Shown: in pieces, positions 1 through 5,162 of the stretch
Layout of the letters: every line of letters begins with the position of its first letter
Numbering within the stretch: the stretch's first letter is position 1
Source: Collinsella sp.
Lineage (GTDB): Bacteria; Actinomycetota; Coriobacteriia; Coriobacteriales; Coriobacteriaceae
Reading direction: 5' to 3'
NCBI GenBank assembly: GCA_014871665.1
Contig: WGSL01000091.1
Location: 1-6,388, forward strand
DNA length: 6,388 nt
The notes under the pieces: generated by a model
The model's input: the letters and a program-made list of their open reading frames with translations, nothing else
Told to the model about the DNA's origin: nothing
Database searches by the model: none
Program-made: the position numbers and the translations under genes

Positions 1-108
1 CTCGGACAGTCCTGCTCGCACGGAGAGCACATTAAGTGCTCTCCGGCTCGTGCGGAACTCGCGATGAACCTTACATTCCGCGTCGCCGGGCAGACGCCTC
101 GGTGTTGA
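1..108 (+). CDS. Possible 3' end of a gene entering from the left (weak)
   Basis: The plus-strand frame starting at base 1 is open from the window edge to TGA at 106-108, giving about 35 residues ending in VAGQTPRC. It is followed 44 bp later by a plus-strand terminator, which suggests that some plus-strand transcription unit ends here. The product is not recognised, and the frame is rich in Cys, His and Arg. It also runs straight through a perfect hairpin. A second frame, ending at TGA 65-67, is an equally possible C-terminus. The whole stretch may instead be non-coding RNA or a palindromic repeat. This is listed only because the terminator implies an upstream gene. Confidence 0.15.
   Translation, partial: LGQSCSHGEHIKCSPARAELAMNLTFRVAGQTPRC
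18..53. repeat. Hairpin-forming inverted repeat at the left edge
   Basis: GGAGAGCAC (22-30) and GTGCTCTCC (36-44) are perfect inverted repeats around the 5-nt loop ATTAA. The flanks GCACG (18-22) and CGTGC (49-53) are also complementary, although the outer pairing needs a bulge of a few bases and shares G22 with the inner stem. No T-run follows, so it does not look like an intrinsic terminator. It could be the end of a gene left of the window, a structured RNA, or a dispersed palindromic (REP-like) element. The sequence alone does not decide between these. Confidence 0.6.
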
Positions 109-152
109 AGCGCGGCTTGTCATGGGGACACCTGCTGAACATATATAAGTTG

Positions 153-176
153 AAGGCCACGCCATGTGGCCTTTTT
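153..176 (+). terminator. Intrinsic terminator, plus strand
   Basis: AAGGCCAC (153-160) pairs perfectly with GTGGCCTT (166-173) around the 5-nt loop GCCAT, and a T-run covers 172-176. The arrangement fits a rho-independent terminator for a transcript arriving from the left of the window. No complete plus-strand gene precedes it inside the window. Confidence 0.65.
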
Positions 177-182
177 GCATCC

Positions 183-387
183 GGAAACCGTGTCCCAGAA
201 TTCACGTCCGGAGTGGGATGCGGCTTCCGCTTACGGCCCCGTTGGGAAACTCCATCCCACTCCGATCGCAAATTCCGGGTCGCAGTTTCCGCCAGAGCCC
301 TCAACCGGAAACTGCATCCCACTCCAAAGGCGAATTCCGGGACACACTTTCCGAAACCCCATCCATCCGGAAAGCCCGTCCCACTCT
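183..387. repeat. 62-bp-period array of alternating inverted half-sites
   Basis: Three 46-bp units lie at 183-228, 245-290 and 307-352, and a left half-unit lies at 369-387. Every unit is separated by exactly 16 bp, so unit starts are exactly 62 bp apart (183, 245, 307, 369). The general plan is GGAAA, 5 nt, TCCC, 18 nt, GGGA, 5 nt, TTTCC, with single-base departures in some units. One half reads like GGAAACTGCATCCCACTCC, and the other ends GAATTCCGGGACAC..TTTCC. The first unit is inverted relative to the next two. Pairing across the 16-bp spacers is strong. CGGAGTGGGATG (211-222) matches CATCCCACTCCG (253-264), a 12-bp perfect arm in the first pair. GCAGTTTCC (282-290) pairs with GGAAACTGC (307-315) in the second. 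A 62-bp period is not a multiple of 3, and unit orientation changes, so this is not a coding repeat. It is not a normal CRISPR array: spacers are 16 nt, repeats diverge, and no cas genes are present. Function is unknown. Confidence 0.8.
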
Positions 388-495
388 GAATACATCCAGC
401 GAACATATGCGAGTGTGTCGTCCAGAACGGCCTCGTCATCGAGGTGATGGAAAATATCGTCCCAGACGCTTGCCATCGTTGCGCCCACGAGTGTC

Positions 496-526
496 AAGAA
501 AAAAGCCTCGAGGATTTCGAGGCTTT
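496..526 (-). terminator. Terminator of the flavodoxin gene
   Basis: AAAGCCTCGA (502-511) and TCGAGGCTTT (517-526) form a perfect 10-bp stem around a 5-nt loop. Read on the minus strand, the stem runs into a six-T run (504-499) followed by CTT, a textbook intrinsic terminator. It lies 43 bp after the stop codon of the flavodoxin-fold gene. A plus-strand T-run is only TTT, so it mainly serves the minus strand. Confidence 0.88.
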
Positions 527-569
527 CACCATTTGTATTGTTTTGCGCGAAGGACCGCGAACGGCGAAG

Positions 570-1121
570 CTACTCTCCCAGCACGGCCTTCTTGGCGGCT
601 GCAGCCATGTTGTCCAGATCTTCCTTGGTGGGGTGATCCTTTGCGGCAACCCAGTTGTCGAGCAGCATCTTATAGCGCGCGTTGTCGGGATCTTGCTCGA
701 GCATGGCCTCGTAGCGCTGCTTGACCGCGGGGCCCATCTTGCCCTGGCACATCGCCCAGCCCGCAAGCTCGGCATCCCCAGCCAAATTGGAGGTCACGCG
801 ATTGATAATCTGCTGATAATAGCTCTGGTCGGCGCCAAAACCGCAGGTACCAAAGAGGAAAACGCGCTTGCCGTGCAGAGCGGAGAGCAGCGCGGCAACC
901 GAAGGCGTGCACGCGCCCTTGTCGCACCAAAAACCGACGAGCACCGTGTCGGCCGCGCAGGCGCCCTGCGCCTCGAGCGCAACCTGATCTGCATCCGCAT
1001 CGTCGCTCAACGCCGCGGCATGGACAAACTCAACGCCCGCAGCCTGCAGAGCGCGCTTGATCGCGCCAGAAACCATCCTGGTATTACCGCTCTTGCTGTT
1101 AACCACCAAAGAGCACGTCAT
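570..1121 (-). CDS. Flavodoxin-fold protein, BilS-like
   Basis: This encodes 183 aa with a single flavodoxin-like domain, probably a cytoplasmic FMN-binding electron carrier. Residues 8-14 (NSKSGNT) after the first beta strand match the FMN phosphate-binding loop. Further landmarks are VGFWCDKG (62-69), FLFGTCGFG (88-96) and MCQGKM (124-129), followed by a charged helical tail. These landmarks resemble the flavodoxin family that includes BilS, associated with bilirubin reductase BilR in gut bacteria. That match is from memory and not from a search. No BilR-like oxidoreductase is adjacent, so a role in bilirubin reduction is not supported here. The ATG at 1121 is preferred because GAGG lies 10 nt upstream. 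A GTG at 1127 would sit only 4 nt from it and would add two residues. The gene has its own promoter candidate and terminator, so it appears monocistronic. Cysteines at 66, 71, 93 and 125 are notable for a small flavodoxin-like protein. Confidence 0.88.
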   Translation of the reverse strand: MTCSLVVNSKSGNTRMVSGAIKRALQAAGVEFVHAAALSDDADADQVALEAQGACAADTVLVGFWCDKGACTPSVAALLSALHGKRVFLFGTCGFGADQSYYQQIINRVTSNLAGDAELAGWAMCQGKMGPAVKQRYEAMLEQDPDNARYKMLLDNWVAAKDHPTKEDLDNMAAAAKKAVLGE

Positions 1122-1180
1122 AGTCACGTTGCCTCGTTTCCCCCAAAACTAAAGCCACTAATGCAATTTATTAGATGAAT

Positions 1181-1208
1181 ATCTTAGTACTAACGACGCA
1201 GATGTAAA
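1181..1208 (-). promoter_or_regulatory. Candidate promoter of the flavodoxin gene with palindromic operator
   Basis: On the minus strand, TTTACA (1208-1203) and TAAGAT (1186-1181) are separated by 16 nt, resembling -35 and -10 boxes about 60 bp before the start codon. The perfect 10-bp palindrome TTAGTACTAA (1184-1193) overlaps the -10 box, a position suited to a repressor. A second, spaced inverted repeat, CTAAT-7-ATTAG, lies at 1158-1174. The -10 matches the consensus at only 4 of 6 positions, so this is a candidate only. Confidence 0.4.
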
Positions 1209-1216
1209 CCATCTGC
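1198..1216 (-). terminator. Hairpin downstream of the ABC operon, weak terminator
   Basis: GCAGATG (1198-1204) and CATCTGC (1210-1216) form a perfect 7-bp stem with a 5-nt loop, starting 16 bp after the stop codon of the second ABC gene. No T-run follows on the minus strand (next bases GTCGTT). It is therefore either a weak terminator or a 3'-end-stabilising hairpin, and some read-through into the flavodoxin gene is possible. It overlaps the candidate -35 box of that gene. Confidence 0.4.
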
Positions 1217-1232
1217 CGCTAATCGGTAGCCC

Positions 1233-3092
1233 CTACTGGGCAAACTGGCTGCGGTAGAGCTCGGCGTAGAAGCCGCCTGCCGCTAGCAGCTCGTCGTGCG
1301 TGCCGCGCTCGACAATCTGGCCGTCGCGCATCACCAGAATGCAGTCGGCGTTGCGGATGGTGCTCAGGCGGTGCGCCACGACAAAGCTTGTGCGACCGGC
1401 CATGAGCTCGTCGAATGCCGCCTGCACCTGCAGCTCGGTACGCGTATCGATGCTCGACGTTGCCTCGTCCAGCAGCAGAATCGCCGGATCGGTGAGCATA
1501 ACGCGCGCAATGCACAGCAGCTGTTTTTGACCTTGGCTAAACGTGCCGCCGTCCTCGCCGATGACCGTATCGTAGCCGCCTGGCAGCTGCACGATAAACT
1601 TGTGCGCATGCGCGCGCTTGGCAGCTTCGATAACCTGCTCGCGCGTGGCGTCGGGACAGCCGAAGGCGATGTTTTCCGCCACCGTGCCCTCGAACAGCCA
1701 CGTATCCTGCAGCACCATGCCAAAGGCGCGGCGCAGGCTCGCGCGCGTGTAGTCACGCGAAGACCGGCCATCGACCATGATGCGTCCGGCATCAATATCG
1801 TAAAAACGCAGCAGCAAATTGATGAGCGTCGTCTTGCCGCAGCCCGTGGGGCCGACCAGGGCAAAGCGCATGCCGGGCTTGGCCTCGATGCAGATATCCT
1901 GCAGCAGCTTGCGGTCGGGCACGTAGCTAAAGTCCACATGCTCAAGGGCGACCTCGCCCTGCGGTGCGGCAAGTTCCACGGCATCTGGCGCGTCGGGCTC
2001 CTGCTCGCGCGCATCGAGCAGCGCAAACATGCGGCGCGCCGAGGCATACGCGGTCTGGATCTGCGTAATGACGTTGGTGACCTCGTTGAACGGCTTGGTG
2101 TACTGGTTGGCATAGGACAGGAAGATCTGCACGCCGCCCACCGTAAGCGCCGCGGGCACGCCCGTGATCACGCCCACGCAGCCGATCACAGCGACCACGG
2201 CATAGATGATGTTATTGATAAAGCGCGTACCGGGGTTGGAGAGCGAACCCATAAACTGCGCGCGCTCGCCCGCGGTGTAGAGCTCGGCATTGAGGGCATC
2301 GAAGCGCTGCTGGGCGTTAGGGCCATAGGCAAAGGCGTCGACAAGCTTTTGCTCGCCTACGTACTCCTCGATATGACCACCGAGCTGCCCTTGAATACGC
2401 TGCTGTGCCGTAAAGCTTTTGTTGGAAAGCTTGGCAATAGCACCAGCTGCAAAAATGGAAAGCGGCGTGACGAGCACCACCACGAGCGTCATGGTCAGGT
2501 TAATGGAGAGCATAAACGCGAGCGTGCCCACAATGGTGATGACGCCGGTGAAGAGCTGCGTGAAGCCCTGCAGCAGACCGTCGCCCACCTGGTCGACGTC
2601 GTTGACCACACGGCTCATAAGGTCGCCGTGAGCATGGCTGTCGATAAAGCTGAGCGGCATGCGGCTGAGCTTGTCGCTCGCCTCCACGCGCATGTCACGC
2701 ACCGTTTCGTAGGACAGGCGGTTGACGCAGTAGCCCTGCAGCCACTGGAAGGCCGCAGCTCCCACCACGACGAGCGCGAGTTTGGTAACGAGCGGCAGCA
2801 GCGCATCGAAGTCCACCTGGCCCGCGGCAACGATCAGGTCGATGCCCTCGCCAATGAGGATGGGTGTGTAGAGCTGCAGGACCACCGAGACGGCGGCACT
2901 CACAAACGACGCCGTAAACGAGATACGATGCGGACGGACGTAGCCCATCAGGCGGCGGGTCACCGCACCCACGGGATAGCGCTCGGGATCGCCGGGCTGG
3001 CGCGGACCGTCGCCCAGGTCGTTGAGGTTATCGTTACCGGACACGTTGGCCGTCATCGTGGCGACCGAACCGGAAGAAGTGTACGGATTCAT
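1233..3092 (-). CDS. ABC exporter half-transporter, catalytically competent subunit
   Basis: This 619-aa protein has an N-terminal type-1 (type IV fold) exporter membrane domain and a C-terminal ATPase domain. It should pair with the upstream gene product to export an unidentified substrate across the inner membrane. Residues 1-45 are a polar extension. About six membrane segments lie between roughly 57 and 330. In the ATPase domain, Walker A is GPTGCGKTT (414-422), the Q-loop Gln is 462, and the signature is TFSQGQ (517-522). Walker B is ILLLDE (538-543) with catalytic Glu543, the D-loop is SSID (546-549), and the switch is His574. SQGQ in place of SGGQ in the signature is the expected change for the subunit completing the degenerate site of a TM287/288-like heterodimer. 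The start codon directly abuts the TAA of the preceding gene. AGGAGG (3106-3101) lies 8 nt upstream, inside that gene, so the two are probably translationally coupled. Substrate cannot be inferred; multidrug or lipid-like export is typical of relatives. Confidence 0.93.
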   Translation of the reverse strand: MNPYTSSGSVATMTANVSGNDNLNDLGDGPRQPGDPERYPVGAVTRRLMGYVRPHRISFTASFVSAAVSVVLQLYTPILIGEGIDLIVAAGQVDFDALLPLVTKLALVVVGAAAFQWLQGYCVNRLSYETVRDMRVEASDKLSRMPLSFIDSHAHGDLMSRVVNDVDQVGDGLLQGFTQLFTGVITIVGTLAFMLSINLTMTLVVVLVTPLSIFAAGAIAKLSNKSFTAQQRIQGQLGGHIEEYVGEQKLVDAFAYGPNAQQRFDALNAELYTAGERAQFMGSLSNPGTRFINNIIYAVVAVIGCVGVITGVPAALTVGGVQIFLSYANQYTKPFNEVTNVITQIQTAYASARRMFALLDAREQEPDAPDAVELAAPQGEVALEHVDFSYVPDRKLLQDICIEAKPGMRFALVGPTGCGKTTLINLLLRFYDIDAGRIMVDGRSSRDYTRASLRRAFGMVLQDTWLFEGTVAENIAFGCPDATREQVIEAAKRAHAHKFIVQLPGGYDTVIGEDGGTFSQGQKQLLCIARVMLTDPAILLLDEATSSIDTRTELQVQAAFDELMAGRTSFVVAHRLSTIRNADCILVMRDGQIVERGTHDELLAAGGFYAELYRSQFAQ

Positions 3093-4949
3093 TTAGCAGC
3101 CCTCCTTTGCGCAAGTGGATGCCGGGGCAGCCGGGACAGACGCGGGCGTCGCGCTCCCCTGCTGACCCTCGAGCTCCTCGCGGCGCAGCTGCGACTGGCA
3201 GATCTCGCGGTAGAGCTGGCAGGTCGCGTACAGCTCGTCATGCGTGCCCAGGCCCGCAACCGAGCCGTGATCGAGTACGCAGATCATGTCGGCGTCGCGC
3301 ACGGTCGAGACGCGCTGGCTTACGATCACCGTCGTGAGCGGCAGCCCGCCCTCGGCGGCACCGCGCACGCTGCGCTCGCGAATAGCGTGACGAAGCGCCG
3401 CATCAGTCTTAAAGTCGAGCGCCGAGGCGGAGTCGTCCATGATCAATATCTGAGGCGAACCCACCAAGGCGCGCGCGATGGTCAGGCGCTGGCGCTGACC
3501 GCCGCTGAAGTTCTTGCCACCCGCCTCGACCGGGGCGTCGAGACCCTGCGGCTTGTTGCGCACGAACTCGCTGGCCTGCGCCATATCGAGCGCCGCCCAG
3601 AGTTCATCGTCGGTCGCCGACTCGTCACGCCAGGTCAGGTTGCTGCGGATGGTGCCGCTCGCCAGCGACGCGCGCTGCGGAACGGTCGCGACCACGTGGC
3701 GCAGTTGGTCGAGCGGCCAAGCGCGCACGTCGGAGCCCATCACGCTCACACTGCCGGTACCCGCATCGTACAGACGCGGGATAAGCGAGACGAGCGTGGA
3801 CTTACCGCTGCCCGTACCGCCGATAATGCCGAGCGTCTTGCCCAGCGGAAGCTCCAGGGTCACATCGTTGACGGCGTTGGCAGCGCCGGTGCCAAAGGAG
3901 AAGCTCGCATGGCTCAAGCTCAGCGCAGGGGCCGGAACAGCGCCACCCGCCAGGTCGCTCAGCTCGGGCAGCGCAACCGGCTGATTGCCCTCGTCGGTGA
4001 TGCTCGGCACGCAATTGAGCACCTCATTGATGCGCGACGCGCTGGCGCTCGCCTTGGTAAAGACAACGACCAGGTTGGCCACGTAGACGATGGAGGTGAG
4101 GGTCTGCGTCATGTAGTTCACAAACGCCATGACCTGGCCCTGCGTAAGCTCGCCCACGTTGACCTGGATGCCGCCCACCCACAGGATGGCGCACACGCCC
4201 AGGTTCATCACCAAAAACGTGACGGGATTAAGGATTGACGAGAGCTTGCCCACCGCGATGGCGGTATTGGCCTGGTCATCGGCGGCTTGGGCAAAGCGCT
4301 CGCGCTCGTGATCTTCGCGTACAAAGGCGCGAACCACGCGGGCGCCCGAAAGCCCCTCGCGGCAAATGAGCGCGATGCGGTCGAGCTTTGCCTGCAGCTG
4401 CTTGTAGTACGGAATGCAGCGCGCCATGACAAACCAAAACACCAGGCCAATGGCGGGCGTGCAAATCAAAAAGATCATGCCGAGCTTAAGGTCGATGGCG
4501 AGGGCCGCAACCATAGAGCCCATCGCCAGGAAAGGCCAACGGATGAGCATGCGCACGCCCAGCGCCACGGCCAGCTGCACCTGGTTGACGTCGTTGGTAA
4601 TGCGGGTGATAAGCGACGGCGTGCCAAAGCGGTCGAGTTCGGCATAGCTCAACTTGTTAATGTGCTGGTAGAGCGCACCGCGGATATCGGTGCCCATGCC
4701 CTGCGAGGTGAGCGCCGCCATCTTTTGGCAGACGAGCGTAAACGAGATGCCGATCACAGCCATGGCGGCAAGCAGCATACCGTAGTGGATAACGGCGTTC
4801 ACGTCGTGCGCCCCAATGCCCTTATCGATCATCTGGGCAATCACCAGCGGCGTCAGCAGGTCAAAGATCACTTCGATTAGCTTGCACGCAGGGCCGATCA
4901 CCATATATCGGCGAAACTTACCACCAAAACGCCTGAGCAGCTCAATCAT
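3093..4949 (-). CDS. ABC exporter half-transporter, degenerate-site subunit
   Basis: This 618-aa membrane-ATPase half-transporter is the first gene of the exporter operon. Six membrane segments lie between about residues 16 and 297. The ATPase domain has Walker A GGTGSGKST (377-385), Q-loop Gln425, canonical signature NFSGGQ (480-485), Walker B ILIMDD (501-506) and D-loop SALD (509-512). Two catalytic residues are changed. Asp506 stands where Glu is normal after Walker B, and Gln545 stands at the switch-His position (VSQRVST). This is the known pattern of the degenerate partner in heterodimeric exporters such as TM287, LmrC and BmrC, where ATP is bound but hydrolysed poorly. A tail rich in Ala and Pro with two cysteines (about 597-618) follows the ATPase domain. 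ATG 4949 is chosen over an in-frame GTG at 5006. AGGGAG lies 9 nt before the ATG, the GTG has no ribosome binding site, and the candidate -10 box lies inside that extension. Confidence 0.92.
   Translation of the reverse strand: MIELLRRFGGKFRRYMVIGPACKLIEVIFDLLTPLVIAQMIDKGIGAHDVNAVIHYGMLLAAMAVIGISFTLVCQKMAALTSQGMGTDIRGALYQHINKLSYAELDRFGTPSLITRITNDVNQVQLAVALGVRMLIRWPFLAMGSMVAALAIDLKLGMIFLICTPAIGLVFWFVMARCIPYYKQLQAKLDRIALICREGLSGARVVRAFVREDHERERFAQAADDQANTAIAVGKLSSILNPVTFLVMNLGVCAILWVGGIQVNVGELTQGQVMAFVNYMTQTLTSIVYVANLVVVFTKASASASRINEVLNCVPSITDEGNQPVALPELSDLAGGAVPAPALSLSHASFSFGTGAANAVNDVTLELPLGKTLGIIGGTGSGKSTLVSLIPRLYDAGTGSVSVMGSDVRAWPLDQLRHVVATVPQRASLASGTIRSNLTWRDESATDDELWAALDMAQASEFVRNKPQGLDAPVEAGGKNFSGGQRQRLTIARALVGSPQILIMDDSASALDFKTDAALRHAIRERSVRGAAEGGLPLTTVIVSQRVSTVRDADMICVLDHGSVAGLGTHDELYATCQLYREICQSQLRREELEGQQGSATPASVPAAPASTCAKEGC
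3101..3107 (-). promoter_or_regulatory. Strong Shine-Dalgarno at the gene junction
   Basis: AAGGAGG on the minus strand (3107-3101) sits within the last codons of the first ABC gene, 8 nt before the ATG at 3092. It fixes the start of the second gene. TAA and ATG are adjacent with no intervening base, favouring re-initiation by terminating ribosomes. Confidence 0.85.
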
Positions 4950-4958
4950 GTATAGGCG

Positions 4959-4964
4959 CTCCCT
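4959..4964 (-). promoter_or_regulatory. Ribosome binding site of the exporter operon
   Basis: AGGGAG lies 9 nt before ATG 4949 and decides that start. It falls inside a small inverted repeat (ATAGG-5-CCTAT, 4952-4966), so the site could be partly sequestered in a short 5-bp hairpin. Confidence 0.65.
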
Positions 4965-4993
4965 ATCATCATCCACATTCAATTCGAACCATG

Positions 4994-5023
4994 ATAGTAC
5001 CGCCACCCCAAAAGAAGCGTAAA
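4994..5023 (-). promoter_or_regulatory. Candidate promoter of the exporter operon
   Basis: TTTACG (5023-5018) and TACTAT (4999-4994) are separated by 18 nt on the minus strand. Each matches the sigma-70-type consensus at 4 of 6 positions. Transcription would start near 4987, giving a leader of about 38 nt before ATG 4949. No recognisable regulator gene is adjacent. Confidence 0.4.
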
Positions 5024-5103
5024 CAACTCGTCATTTCTAACGGGATTCAGTTTTCAGGGGAGGGGTATACGCGCACACCCAGCCAGTGTCGGGTCAACTA
5101 GCA

Positions 5104-5112
5104 TGGTATATT
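5104..5112 (+). promoter_or_regulatory. Candidate extended -10 promoter of the surface-protein gene
   Basis: TGGTATATT is an extended -10 element (TGn followed by TATATT at 5107-5112) with no good -35 box upstream, which extended -10 promoters tolerate. A start near 5119 gives a leader of about 44 nt. The element lies within the spaced inverted repeat TAGCA (5099-5103) and TGCTA (5121-5125), whose centre is at 5112, which could be an operator. Confidence 0.4.
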
Positions 5113-5162
5113 TACATTAGTGCTACCAAGTTAGTCGCCGACCCTTGAAATGAGGTGCCGAG

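Noticed and set aside
117..147. Promoter-like TTGTCA and TATATA on the plus strand
   Set aside because: The spacing is 19 nt and transcription would start at the terminator hairpin (153-176), leaving nothing to transcribe.
183..414. CRISPR array
   Set aside because: The 62-bp period superficially resembles repeat plus spacer, but spacers would be 16 nt, repeats differ from each other, one unit is inverted, and no cas gene or leader is present.
164..724. Plus-strand frame of about 186 codons across the repeat array
   Set aside because: It crosses two terminators and the array, and overlaps the flavodoxin gene antisense. The 62-bp period is not a multiple of 3, so repeats fall in different frames.
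444..1178. Plus-strand open frame of 244 codons
   Set aside because: It is antisense to the flavodoxin-fold gene, which has clear family motifs, a ribosome binding site and a terminator.
1296..4238. Plus-strand open frame of 980 codons antisense to both ABC genes
   Set aside because: It is the opposite strand of well-supported ABC exporter genes, is extremely rich in Arg, His and Ala, and shows no domain. Long antisense frames are common in high-GC DNA.
4950..5006. GTG start at 5006 for the first ABC gene
   Set aside because: It lacks a ribosome binding site, and the extra 19 residues contain the likely -10 box. ATG 4949 has AGGGAG at 9 nt.
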